Source: Echria macrotheca (Eukaryota > Ascomycota > Sordariomycetes > Sordariales > Schizotheciaceae). From it: a DNA stretch of 64,000 bases. Numbering within the stretch: the stretch's first letter is position 1; every line of letters begins with the position of its first letter. The notes below the pieces were generated by a model. The model saw only the letters and a program-made list of their open reading frames with translations. It did no database searches and was not told the origin of the DNA. Shown in pieces: positions 12,401-23,280 of the stretch. A program made the position numbers and the translations under genes. The DNA lies in contig MU839839.1 in assembly GCA_030411725.1 (NCBI GenBank), forward strand, positions 806,001 through 870,000, written 5' to 3'.

Positions 12401-12690
12401 GTTAGGGGGAGTGTCGGACCTGTTGGACTTTCCTATCGGTTACGTGCGGAAGCAACTACTATAAGCAGCGTAATAGCGCGCAGGCCGCGCTGTGAGGGTT
12501 GCAGAAGGCCACTGCTGCCCTTGAGCGAGATCCGTGTGTTCCGGCTATTTCCGACCTTGATTACGTACGGATACCGACGTCGATAGCAAAGGTCTGGTAT
12601 GTGGTAGTCAGGAAGATGTACATACGGGATCCTTTTCCATAGAGTTAGCCCATAGAAACAGTCCTTCCCCCATTGTGCCAAGTCCTTGCA
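12401..12690 (+). mobile_element. Candidate polypurine tract and 3' LTR of the copia remnant
   Basis: About 115 bp after the polyprotein stop comes a short purine run, gggggag (about 12405-12411), followed by TGTCGGACC at 12412. This is where a copia 3' LTR (starting TG) would be expected. The right end of the LTR cannot be fixed because no 5' LTR copy is present in the window, so the end coordinate is only approximate. Confidence 0.35.
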
Positions 12691-12933
12691 ATCCCACGGG
12701 TTATGAGTACCTACCTTACCTAAGGTCAGTTGAGACGCCAGATTTCATGTTGCATTAGTACAACAACCACCGGCTGCAATGGGCCCAGTGCTGTGGGGCA
12801 TTTCGCTGCGCAACCTCTTTTGTCAGCCCGATGTGATGTAGTCCTACGAGCTAAATCTGTACCTAAGGGGAGCCGGGTCAGGATGGTCAACATGAGGAGC
12901 CTTAGGCAATGAAGGGTCAAGGCTTTGGTTTGG

Positions 12934-12941
12934 TATATAAA
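12934..12941 (+). promoter_or_regulatory. TATA box for the 2EXR-like gene
   Basis: TATATAAA lies 173 bp before the ATG at 13114 and is followed by a pyrimidine-rich leader (ctcatcccccatctctac), a common fungal core-promoter arrangement. Confidence 0.5.
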
Positions 12942-13113
12942 GGACTTGGCAGGTCCTTCCTGAGCCGTCACAAGGTTCTCATCCTTCACGGCTACAGATT
13001 CTCATCCCCCATCTCTACTTTTTAGGGCACGGTAACAAAGCGCTGCCCCTGTTCTTCATTCGTCAAGGCCTATTCCCCATTCAAGGCCACAAGCCGTTGA
13101 TTCAGCAAACACC

Positions 13114-14322
13114 ATGGAAGCCATTGATTCAGAAAACACCATAGCTTCAGGTTTCTTCTCATGCCCGCTTGAGATCCGCCTGCAGATTTACCAATACGTT
13201 CTGTGCGCTGATCACCCCATCAGAGATCGCTATGGGCTTTGGCAGTATGTGGATGGCACCAATAAATGGCCTCATCACCCGATCCGCCTAAGTGCCCAGC
13301 TCCTACGAACGTGCCGCAAAATATATTCCGAGGCCCATGACATCCTGTATTCGGAAAACGAATTCGAAATCAGGATTCGTTTAGACCGAAGCTGGCGGCA
13401 TGGTGGCAGCGGATGGTGGCGGATGCAGTGGTCCGATAATACCACCATATTGCACCCAGTCCCCCTTGAAAGGCTCACATGCGACGGTTACGGGTATATC
13501 ATGAAGCGCTGCCAGCACGAGCTCCAAAGGTATGGAGGATTCGACAGAACCGTCCTGCTACTTTGGAACGTCAGCATTGCTTTCGGCTCGGGCCCCGACG
13601 CAGCCCTGAGGATCCAGGAAGAACGGCATCCCGATGAGGAGCTGCCAAGGGATTCAGAGGAGCAGATTGAAGAACCCATTTGCGATGAAATACGGAACAA
13701 GATCAGGTTCCCCGTCGAGTCTGCTAAATACCTCCTAGAAAACCCAGTCCCAGTCGAGGAGTGCACCGAGGAGTGCATAGCAGCAAGGATACGCCCCGCC
13801 GACTGTGACGCCGATGCATACGATGGGCCGGGGCTCAAATCGGACGCCCGGCGTGACCACGACAGCATATTGGAGGCTGAACGAAAAGCCCAGCTAGCAC
13901 ACCTCAAAGAGTATTCCCAATGCCCAGCCGGATGTGCTTACCTTCAGTGCGAATGCCCTGGCGACCGCGAATCGGCTGTCCTGGCAATGCAGGTGTGGCT
14001 CCATCGAATGGAGGAACACCTGACTTATTGGAACGACATCCTCGGCCTGCAAGGGATGGACGACTGCGATGATTGCGAGCACCTACAGTGCTGGAAGGAA
14101 CGCATGTGCTGGAATGAATACTGGTACCGGTATAAAAGGGACCAGACAAGCGAATACGGGGAGGACGATGGAGATGGCGATGGAGATGGCGATGGAGATG
14201 GCGATGGAGATGGCGATGGCGACGGCGATGGCGACGGCGACGGCGATGGCGATGGGGAGGATAGTGATGAGGACAGTGATGAGGACAGTGATGATGAGGG
14301 AGATGGAGACGATAAGGATTAG
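13114..14322 (+). CDS. 2EXR/F-box-like domain protein with a C-terminal Asp-Gly repeat
   Basis: This is an intronless frame of 402 residues. The N-terminus (FFSCPLEIRLQIYQYVL, then QLLRTCRKIYSEAHDIL) matches the fungal 2EXR/F-box-like pattern of a PLEIR-type helix followed by a C-R-K-I-x-x-E-A helix and an FEI strand. Such proteins are very numerous in filamentous fungi, and their function is mostly unknown. The middle is charged and contains Cys-rich pieces (ECTEECIAAR; CPAGCAYLQCECPG) that could bind a metal. The tail from about residue 352 is almost pure Asp-Gly, encoded by a GAT-GGA/GAT-GGC hexanucleotide repeat, and then acidic Ser-Asp-Glu. The tail is likely disordered and variable in length. 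A TATA box precedes the gene. Confidence 0.8.
   Translation: MEAIDSENTIASGFFSCPLEIRLQIYQYVLCADHPIRDRYGLWQYVDGTNKWPHHPIRLSAQLLRTCRKIYSEAHDILYSENEFEIRIRLDRSWRHGGSGWWRMQWSDNTTILHPVPLERLTCDGYGYIMKRCQHELQRYGGFDRTVLLLWNVSIAFGSGPDAALRIQEERHPDEELPRDSEEQIEEPICDEIRNKIRFPVESAKYLLENPVPVEECTEECIAARIRPADCDADAYDGPGLKSDARRDHDSILEAERKAQLAHLKEYSQCPAGCAYLQCECPGDRESAVLAMQVWLHRMEEHLTYWNDILGLQGMDDCDDCEHLQCWKERMCWNEYWYRYKRDQTSEYGEDDGDGDGDGDGDGDGDGDGDGDGDGDGDGDGEDSDEDSDEDSDDEGDGDDKD
14167..14256 (+). repeat. Coding hexanucleotide (gatggm) repeat
   Basis: About 15 units of gatggc/gatgga/gacggc run head to tail and encode Asp-Gly dipeptides. The first part is a 12-bp higher-order repeat, gatggagatggc. Other frames across the tract are also open. 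Confidence 0.9.
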
Positions 14323-14593
14323 AATGGAGATCTTGAAACTTGGACTGTGTTTTGGAAACCAGACTCTTCGGCACTTGCAGAGTACAGTTTGGTTGTTATG
14401 TTGGAGCAGATGTCGCTCCAGAGATGTATCTACAATAAAAAAAGTCATTATTCACCAACCGAATTACTTAAAAAGAGCAACCCTACGTGCAATCATTCAG
14501 CTCATATCAATTCCTGGTAGCCAATTACAAACCTGTCCCACGCTGTAAACCAGCAAAATAGGTACGCAAAAAGACGCCGACTGTATCCCCATC

Positions 14594-16037
14594 TCACCAT
14601 CCCTTACTGTTTTGCCTCATACTATTCGTCTGATACACCGCCTTTTGCACCTGAATACCCCCGTCCGGCCGCGGCACCTGATCGGTATTCGAGTCCGACC
14701 GCTGAATCTGCGTCTCCGTCGTCGTACTCATCCCCAACAACCGCTCCTCATCCGTAATGGAAACCCCTATGATCATCACGCATTAGAACCCGTTGGACGC
14801 CTCTCACACGAACTCCCTTTTGCCCATAAACCCACCTGTATTCCCATCCGAGCTATGCCCCCTCCCTCCCGAGGGCATCCTCAGCTCATAATCACTCTTA
14901 TCCCCAAACATAAACGAATCCACATTTTCTTCCGCTTGCGAAGTGCTGCTCTTTTTCGTCCCCGGCCGGAACTTGGACGCCGCCGTAGCGTGCGACCCGC
15001 CCCCGCCGCCCGGCCGTCCACCGCCCCCGCCGACGGTGTGCGGATAATACGAATCGTACCGCGGCCCGTCCTCGGTGCCCCCCGCGACTCCGAGTCCGGG
15101 CAGATACTTGGCCACGAACGGGCGGAGCGTCGGCAGCGCGGCGCACGTTATGGCGGACGCGAGCTCGCCGATGGACCAGCCCGAAGACTCGACGTGCTGC
15201 CAGGTGACGTCCTCGTGGATATCCAAAAACTTGACGCGGACGACGGATATCGCTACCGTAAAAAATCCGAGCGAGAAGATGCCGAAGAGCATGATCTTGG
15301 AGTTCCGGCGCAGGTTGAGATGCTTGATAGCCGGCATGGGAAGCAGGAAAATGGTGATGTCGGTGATGATGTTGCCCGCTGCATTAACGTAGATCTGCGG
15401 AGCGTTGGGCATGCAGTCGGCCTCGATCGTCTTGTCCCACAGCCCCTGGATCGGTCGGCAGATCAGCAGGGCGATGAGGACCTGGGCGAAACCCCAGAGG
15501 CCGACGATGACGATGGCGACGATGTAGACGATGCGCATCCGCTGGATGGCGAGGATACGGTAGTACTGGAGGAGGAAGGTCATTTTGGCGGCGAGCAGGC
15601 CGGCGTGGTAGAGAAGGAGGGTGACCCAGAACATCTGATGGGTCAGTTGGGGAGGGCGGGTTGGGGAGGGGGAGGAGATGGTACCTTCCAGTACATTGGG
15701 ATCAGGGTCGGTGGTTGGACGGCGTAGATGTGTCGGCCGAGGCCGTACTTGGTTGCTGGCGAGTGTTAGTTGCCGTCTCCGGTTTGAGGGATACAGGACA
15801 CGAACAAATAGCGATGGAGATGCCTTCGCCCCATGTGATGATCATCGTGATGATGGCTGCCCAGTCGTCCATGCCCATCTTGTTGATAATCACCTTACGC
15901 GTCCATGTTCGCAGTCCTACCATGACCGTCGAGACTGTCAGGCAGAAGACGACGCAAAAGATGGCCAGACCGGACCGGTCATCGTTGTAGCCGGGGAGCG
16001 ACTCCGGGGGAGGACCACCGGCGCCGACGTCCGCCAT
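14594..16037 (-). CDS. PTH11-like seven-helix integral membrane receptor (fungal rhodopsin-fold domain)
   Basis: Four exons on the minus strand (16037-15806, 15755-15685, 15634-14836, 14766-14594) give 424 residues. Introns are 50, 50 and 69 nt. The last uses donor gtgggt and branch ttctaat, and skipping it would end the protein early. The protein has an extracellular N-terminus, a first hydrophobic helix, a D-D-W loop, a KYGLGRHIY motif (residues about 80-88), a short Cys-containing loop before W-D-K-T and further helices. This is the family pattern of Pth11-related proteins, which act as surface receptors in filamentous ascomycetes. There is no CFEM domain. The cytoplasmic tail is Gly/Ser-rich and ends in a charged region. 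Ligand unknown. Confidence 0.85.
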
Positions 16038-17727
16038 GGTTAAAGGTATGTGGGTCGTCGAACAGCAAAAGAAATTCCCTAGGGACCAACGGCGAAGGGT
16101 TCATGAGATCCGGGGTAGAGAAGAAAAGAATAGTCTCCACCACAGCGGGACGGCCACGAGGTAGGGGAATGTCTTTATCTACCAGGTCCTCGTCACACAC
16201 ATGCCCACAGCCCCGCGTCACCAGTATGTCGGGAAGGGACTTGGAAAGAAGACGAAAGAGAAGACAGAGCCCTGCAGGGAGAAGAAAACACGCGCACGAC
16301 GCTTTGTCCTCCTCGACGGGCGCGGGCGCCGGTCAGCGTGTCAACGACCACCCTTCTCCTCGCCCTAGACCTTCTTTGATTGATCGAACCAAGGCCAAGT
16401 CTGTTCTGGAGAGGGCCGAGCCAGGGGTGTGACGAGAGAAAAAAAGGCTTGACAAGCCTTGCCCGGGTTTGGCGTCGAAGCTTGAACACGATAGCACGCG
16501 TCGATGAACCAGAGAGTTGGGTAGAGAATGGGGAAAGAGATCTGTCCGTCGCCAACATTCGCCACCTTTTCTCCTCTCCCCGGAGAACTGATCATAGCGA
16601 GGTTGCAACGCCAACGCTGCCAAGTGCGGGGGACCAGAGGAAATCGGCACATCGGGACCGGGCCCAACGGACCACGTTTTGTCGTTGGATTGATAGATGA
16701 TAGCTTGATAGCGGTCGGACCCCGACTTCCTCTAGGCATTTGCGATCCGAGCGCTCCGGATTTCATCATTGGTGTTTCTCGGGCGCTGGGACCGGCAGAT
16801 GTTGCCTCAGTCCGGGACGCCACCCGGGGGCGGCCGCCGCATTTTTCTTGCTTGCCGTCCCGTGTGTGTCTCGACCAAATGACGCGACCGGCGATATTAT
16901 TCGCTGATGAGCCCGGAAAGATAAGCAGGAAAATGGATGACAGCACCGCAAAAAATGATGCTTGAAATCCCTGTGTGCCAAGCCGGTTGTTCTGACACCA
17001 GCGCGCACCAGCTCGACACCACTGGCTTGGCGTCAATTCCTTCCGACCAAGAAAAGGCGGACACGGCGGAGACAGCGGCATCCGGCTTTGCACAGCCCAG
17101 CCGTCTCGAAATTCGAATGGCCCAGGCACCGACCTCTCCACCCGTCAGCTGGGTGGAGACATGTCAAGGCGAGATGAGATGTCAGGAGTGTGATGAGATT
17201 AGGTCTAGTGTAGAGGTCTAGATGTGAGATGAGATGGCAAGTCACGTGCGAGTCAGGTCTGAACGACCGACTGAGGGAAGGATGCTTGTTTTGTGGAAGC
17301 GGAGAGGTGAGCCTCTGGCTGGCTAGATACAGTGCCTTCTGGGGTTTGCGCCTTCCATATTGCCTGGGCGCTCCTGCCTGGCCTAACAGGCCCATACAAA
17401 GCTCGACGAAAGCTTTGTCCTGTTATTAGGCTGGGAAGGAGCACCCCCTCAGGATACCGGTAGCAGGAGCGCAGGGACCGCACCACCTGTATTTAGCCAG
17501 TCCTCAGGGCTTATCCTCTCTTCCACCAAAACAAGCATCTTTACCTCAATCTTTCAGTCCCAAGATGCAGATTTCCAGGTCCCTTGGGCGATTGTATGGT
17601 CGAGTTTTCATTGCATTTGTGGGTATCTTATAAACTTTGATCCAAATACGCATGGCCGGCGCCGGATGTCCTTCACTTTCTCCCTTCTTGTCATGCCCAC
17701 ACATCCTCCCAATACCACCGACCCCTG
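16038..17727. other. Intergenic region upstream of the PTH11-like gene
   Basis: This is GC-rich and without a supported gene. A 258-codon minus-strand frame at 16365-17141 lacks any motif, and it overlaps other open frames on both strands. The stretch at 17431-17560 is a copy of a dispersed repeat described separately. Confidence 0.5.
17431..17560 (+). repeat. Dispersed repeat, copy A
   Basis: This segment shares order and short exact blocks with 28870-29005 and 34878-35020. Blocks include gaaggagcaccc, a gcaNggacc block, ctcagggct-atcctc, tcttcca and aagcatc. The copies are diverged and none has an obvious ORF. It may be an LTR or a non-autonomous element. Confidence 0.55.
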
Positions 17728-18733
17728 TCACCTACTGGTAAACATCTTGGACCAAAATTGCAGCAACCGCGACTGTGGAAAAGGTCAGCATCGGTGCCGA
17801 GGAATGGAGATGGGATGTACTCACATAGAAGCTATTCAACCTTTTGAGCTGTGCCAGGCGGTGCTCGAGATCCTTGGTCAAGTTCTGGTTCTGTTCCTCC
17901 CAGTCCTTCCATAACCACCGCTCATGGTAATCCCGACTCTTTCGGAATCTGTCATCAGGACGAGACTTCCTATGCTTGAGGATTTCGTCCTCGATCCGGC
18001 TGATTTCCTCTTCCAAGCATTTCTTGAGCTCTTTGCCGAGCGTAGTGTCGGTGAAGCGCCCGCCGTTGTTGCTATCGAGCTCCCTCTGCAACAGCGTGTC
18101 GACTCTCTCTAACCCCCTTGACTTGTCCATTATCGAGCGAATGATGGTGTGAGCCGATTCTGGAGTGTTGTCATGCTTGGTGACAGTCGCGCCGCCGGCG
18201 CAGAAGGCGCGCCAGACTCCATATTCCCGTCGAAATCGCAGCATCCGCTCTGCTCGCTTCTCTCCCCACGAATCGTACACACCCCACATGGTGGTTGCGA
18301 TGACAACGCGCTCGTAGGCGTCGGGTCCCAGGATGCTCTGGATGAGTCTTGTGCGTCTTTTCTCCAGCCCGCGCTTTTCTCGATCTCGCGAATCCTCCAG
18401 GTCGGTGATCGGATGGAGGAGAATCAGGCCATCGACCGAGTGGTTCTTGGTGAGACCCTCCCTTGCCATCCATTTCGCAATGTCCTCGAGAATCTCCAGG
18501 TCGTTCCGCTGGCTGTCGTCAAACCCGGGCGTGTCAATCAGAATGACCTCGCGTTCATCAAGCATGAATCGGACAGCCCGAGGGTCCTGCGTGCATGGCT
18601 CCAGACCATCTCCAATCTTCACCTGCTGACCCGAGGCAAGAGATGTGAAAGTCGACTTCCCCGCACCTGTCATACCAACGATCACCACCATGACGGGGCG
18701 TGAGGGATGGCTTGGAAGTTTCAGTGCCGCCAT
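17728..18733 (-). CDS. AIG1/GIMAP-like P-loop GTPase (short form, no CAAX)
   Basis: The model is complement(17825-18733, 52-nt intron, 17728-17772), 317 residues. G1 is GMTGAGKS (20-27) and G3 is DTPG followed by FDD (67-73). A VIATTMW stretch lies where G4 would be expected, so the usual N/TKxD is not evident. The C-terminal third is a charged helical or coiled-coil region (lysine/glutamate rich, DILKHRKSRPDD-like). The fold is that of small AIG1-type GTPases, which in animals and plants are linked to defence. In fungi, relatives are common but of unknown role. It is a paralogue of the gene at 19413, from which it diverges. The last exon has 15 codons and ends in TSR, so no prenylation signal is present. 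Confidence 0.82.
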
Positions 18734-19412
18734 TTGATACCGTGACTAGAGATATTTGAGGAATGCGACCAGGGGGTCAGAATGAATAGGTACAAAAATG
18801 ATGAGTAAACTCTGTGGATAGGTATTAGGGGGGGTGATGTCAAGCCCGAAGTAGAACGGTGCTTTTCGCGTGGGGCCGTTTCCGAGATGTCATGTTGGCA
18901 GATACGTGGAATTTGGAAACAAGGGAAGCATGATGGACATGGGCAGTTTATGTCGTGTCTGCGGCGGGCGGGGCGGCTCTGGCGCTCATTCATGAGCCAA
19001 ACACATGGGAATGGGGCGGATGAAAGTTGGAGAAAGATAGCCCAACTGGGCCTCACCTTGGTGTTTGAGCACCCGGTTGGTTAGAATTGGGTCGCACATG
19101 AGCCCCCAACGCACAATCGACACGTTGAGGAGCAGTGTGCGCTGGCGGCAAGGACAAGGGGCGAATCGAATAAGGCGCTGGTGCGAAGTCTGCCAATAGA
19201 GGAGCTTTTCATTCTCCACTCCACGATCCCACTGCAGTTGTGCCCAAGTACAAGAATCAGGCACACCTCAACTCACAACTCACGCCCATGCTCTTCAATC
19301 AGCGCGTCCTACTTGCTGGACATGGACCATCAAGCAAAACCACCACATTGATTGCTCTCCGTCAACCACAATCATCTCCCCTGCCTATCTACTTCTCACT
19401 GTCATCGACGGC
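18734..19412. other. Shared promoter region of the two divergent GTPase genes
   Basis: This 680-bp divergent spacer separates the GTPase genes. No other gene is seen. Bidirectional control is possible but not shown. Confidence 0.5.
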
Positions 19413-20152
19413 ATGGCCGAGGAAATCGTTATTCTCCTGCTTGGGACGACAGGGTCTGGCAAGACCGCATTTGTCAGACGTGCAACCCAAGGGCAATGGG
19501 AGATTGCTGATACCAGTATGTTACACAGGTTCAGGATCCCCCCCAATGTCCCGGTAGCTAACTCCTTCGAGCCACCCTCGAGTGCAATGAATACCCATGC
19601 GTGGCACACGGCAAGAGATTTCGGCTGATTGATACGCCCGGGTTCGATGATACACCAGCAGCAAACCTCGGCGCCCTGAGAAAGATCGCCGAGATGCTGC
19701 ACATTTTGGCGGAGAAGAAAAAGGGGTTTGCAGTCAGCGGTGTCATCTACTTCCACCGCATCACCACCACCCGGCTTACAGGGAGTGCGCGATCCAACAT
19801 CGACATATTCGAGAGGATATGTGGCGGCCGCTTTCTGCACCGCGCCGTCATCGCTACCACCATGTGGAACACAATTAACCCTAAATTCCTCCCAGTACAC
19901 GAGAAGCGTCACGAGGACCTTCAGAAACAGCTCCACAGTTTGGGTGCCCGTTACTTTAGGTTTGGTACCGATCCCAAGACAACCGCTGATATCTTGGAAT
20001 ATTTTGCAAATATGAAACCCAATGGGCAGATTCCGCTCCAGCTGCTAGAAGAGGTGAAAAGAATAGGATCGAGCCCTAGTGCTGTGCGGAAAACAGCGGC
20101 CGGAGCGCTGATAGTGAAGGAAATGAACCGCGGCCGCTGTACTTTATTATGA
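19413..20152 (+). CDS. AIG1-like P-loop GTPase with a C-terminal CAAX box
   Basis: The model is 19413-19515 joined to 19572-20152 (56-nt intron: donor gtatgt, branch gctaac), 227 residues. G1 is GTTGSGKT (11-18) and G3 is LIDTPGFDDT. It has the same ATTMW block as its neighbour. A conserved Cys-containing strand precedes G3 (LECNEYPC). The protein ends RGRCTLL: the final CTLL is a CAAX-type sequence whose last Leu favours geranylgeranylation, and basic residues lie upstream. This predicts membrane attachment (inference). It lacks the long C-terminal helix of the paralogue at 17728. Length is near the minimum for an AIG1 G domain. Confidence 0.82.
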
Positions 20153-20522
20153 CTAGGAGGCGATTGGAGAGTCGAAATGGGAGGGAACATGATACGTAAA
20201 TGCGGTAACGATGGGACTTGTCTTGGGAAGCCTTCACTCCGGGTCGTGCAGGTTGAACATTGGAGCATTGGAGATAGCCGGAGTTGTGTTTTCGCCACTA
20301 GAAGAATATAGACTACGACGCAAAATAGAAATCTTGAACCATTTCATCAAGTTGCAACGATAAAAACATTGTCAAAAAAAAGAAAAAGAAAAGAAAAAAA
20401 AAACAAAAGGAGAAATGAAACCAGCATTTTAAGGCCGAAAACCCCTATCTCCCATCCGACCCGCACCGCTTCGTCCATTGTAACAACAGCCCCTTTCCTA
20501 CCCCAACAGATCCGAAACCACC
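20153..20522. other. Convergent spacer with an A-rich tract
   Basis: This spacer lies between the GTPase and the CorA-like gene. It includes an A-rich run at 20373-20416. No gene is seen. Confidence 0.5.
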
Positions 20523-22720
20523 TCATCGAACAAAGGGTTTCGTCAAAACTTTCCTCCAGGTGGGATCTCCCACAGCCCATATCAACAACCAAGCAAACGC
20601 ATACGTACCCCCCGCAACCAGCGAGAGCGTAACGGCAAACGTCGTGACTTGCTTCGGATCTTGCCAGTCAAAGAGACCCAGCGCGAATAATGCCTTGAGG
20701 TGGGTGGTATATTAGCGAAGCTCGTCCCCCCCGTTTTCAGTCAACAGCCTGGGCTCAACCTACCGTGATGAAACTCAGGGGCAGATAAAAGATGGTCACG
20801 ACGGTGAAAACCAGAATGTAGTGGTTTAGATCTGCCGATTTCGCTGCCTCGTTCACCGATGTTGCGTTGAATAACTGGGAATTCATGGGTGCTTGCCGTT
20901 AGTATCTACATATCCAGTTCGTGTGGATCTCAAAGGGGTTGTCAGATAAAAACTTGAAATGAAACATACGCCGTCTCTAAGACCCTCCACTTCCGCTTGC
21001 GTGTTCTTGATGCGAGCCAGCAGACCATTACCAATCCGCTGCTGGTGCGACATCACACTCCCCCAGTTCTTCCTGAAGCTCTCAATCGCCGCATCTCGGG
21101 CATCAGGATCGCGAGGGAGAAACGTGGCGAACTCGCTCGTCGTCGCGGAACTCGGAGACAAGTACAGCCGCTCGATATCGTCAACCGTCCGACGGAGGTC
21201 GTCCATACTCTCTTGTATCCAGTCGGCGGCGATGCGGAGGATCTGGATCACGGCGAAGTAGGAATCCGACAGCCGCAGGTCTCGGCTGTCGACCATCATC
21301 TCTCGCCTGCGGGCTGGGGAGAGAATGTTTCCGAGCTAAGTAAATGAGATCTCAGCAACGAACCAGGACGGCGTAACGAGAGGAGACAACATACATCAGC
21401 GTTGAGTGATTTCTTGATCTCGTTGATCAGTCGCGACCATTGCACCTCCCATTCCGGAATCATCAACGACTGGATTCGGAAAGCAAAAGCCGATATGCCC
21501 GTTGCTCTGATCGCCGGCTGTATGCCCGCCGTGTCCCACGCATTCTCGTCAGCAAGGCTCGGCAGCTCCCGAAGACGGCTCGCCGTGCTGTCGGCCATCA
21601 CCACGAGTGAAAAGACCGGGAAATCCAGTTTCCAGCTCGTCTTGAGGCCGACGGAGTAACGCAGCTCAAACAGGCGGAGACTCCCATGGCGCAGCGAATA
21701 CTTGTCGTCCGGGTTCAGGTGGGCCAGCTCGCCCTGTTTCCGCGTGAGACCCGGCCCCGGCAGTCTCGCCGCGATGGCTGGTGGAGGCACTGTGAAGACG
21801 CGCATGTGGTACTGGAAGACGAGATCATCCCAGTTAGGCCTGTTGAGCATGGCCGAGCCGGTCCAGGGCTGGTATGAGCTCCCCCACCGGTGTCGGCTCA
21901 GCGGATCCCATTCCCCCTTGAACTGGGTGAGGAAGCACTGGGCCAGCCGCCGTCTCGCTGGGGCCAGGGAGCCGTACTCGTGGGTCTCGCTGAAATCCTC
22001 GCCGCGGCACAGTTGGAGGGCGGCTATGGAGAGCAGCGAGTCGTCGTGGACTCCGCTGAGGCCAAACCGCCTGGGAAACAGTTTGATGTTCAGCTTTCCT
22101 TCTGGGCCAATACGACGGTATTTCTCACCATTCTTTTCCAAATCGCTGTCCGGTCCAAGGTTTGCCGGACGATTCCGGTTTCTCGTCGGCCTTCAATGAA
22201 TGGTCTTTCGGGTTTCTAGCTGCACCAAAAAACTGGTATTTTGAGTCAGTCCTTACTCAGACAAGTAAGAGGTTAAGAATACAGAGGCACTCACAATATG
22301 CTCGGACTTCAGATTGGTATCGACGGCCGACTGTTCCACGTCGAGCTTGCAGACATAACCCCTCTCGTCGTAGCCTAACTCGCTGTAATCAACATTTGCG
22401 CCATGTAGAGTCGCACTCCCGTCGATTTTCCACAAGAGCACATCAGTCAGGCCGCTAGGCTCTTCATTCGGTTGAAGGGCTCGTGTTCCCACAACGTTGG
22501 GAATCGGTAGATAGAACGGAGTGAAAGCTTCGTTCCATTTCTGCGGTGAAAAAGTTACCCCCGTTTCCGATTGTGTCGGGAGTTGTTGTTTTTGGTGTTT
22601 GACTGTTTCCTCGCTGTCGTAGAGTCCCGCCTTGGCAGGGTCGACCTCGGCCGCGATGGTCTTGAGACGCCTAGTTGACGTTGGTCCGATCGGATTCTGT
22701 GCGGGTCCGAGATCGGCCAT
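20523..22720 (-). CDS. CorA-like divalent-cation transporter family membrane protein
   Basis: Six exons fit in frame: 22720-22295, 22232-22129, 22070-21395, 21335-20970, 20874-20764 and 20693-20523 (introns 58-95 nt), giving 617 residues. The large N-terminal part is soluble. A helical stretch before the membrane (residues about 420-520) leads into LFNATSVNEA, the first membrane helix (ILVFTVVTIFYLPLSF) and the second (VTLSLVAGGTYAFAWLLIW). This long-helix-plus-two-TM arrangement near the C-terminus is that of fungal CorA-like proteins, which in the classical family form pentameric Mg2+ channels. The usual Gly-Met-Asn filter after TM1 is not present: the position reads ALFALGLF. Transport of Mg2+ is therefore uncertain. 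The start ATG at 22720 is preferred over 22792. Confidence 0.82.
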
Positions 22721-23280
22721 AGCAGGGCAGACGATCCGAAAACACAGTTGGAGTAGGTATGGTAGAGATGATAAACGAAGAGCGGTGAGCAAAACTCGGG
22801 AAAGGAAACCCTCTTGACCTTTTAAACCAGGTAATCTACAGGTTTGCGAGTCGTCACTCGTCAGAGCCCAAGTCCCCGCACCGCGTTGGGTTCAATGCAT
22901 CTCGCTCAGTTCATGCGCGGTTGTGTATGTATGTCTCGAAAACTTGGGCAACAAACCAATCATCGTCCACCAAGTGCCTGCCAACCCTCGTCTAGCGCGT
23001 TAATCGAGGAGATGAAAAAACTCGCCCCTGGCCACACAAGACGAGACTCGAGAGTAACACGGTTACCGTGTCGGTATCGTGATAACCACTTAGGTTCGTT
23101 ACTTCATGTCGAGCTATGTCAAGTTAAATAGCTGTCCCACTACACCATCCCTGCCGCAATGATCCCCTGCTCTTTCTTCGTCATCCATCTATTATGCAAA
23201 ACACCAGATATGCGTATCGCCCGTCGATCCCAGAATGACACCAGTCGCCCCGGTTCGATGAATCTGCTCGAAAACACCCC
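22721..23280. other. Intergenic region
   Basis: This is the spacer between the CorA-like gene start and the 3' end of the HD-domain gene. I see no gene or clear signal in it. Confidence 0.5.

Noticed and set aside
14612..15727. 371-codon plus-strand frame across the PTH11-like gene
   Set aside because: It is a shadow of the minus-strand receptor gene, with no motif of its own.
16365..17141. 258-codon minus-strand frame upstream of the PTH11-like gene
   Set aside because: It has no motif, and several other frames are open on both strands in this GC-rich stretch. It is more likely promoter sequence.
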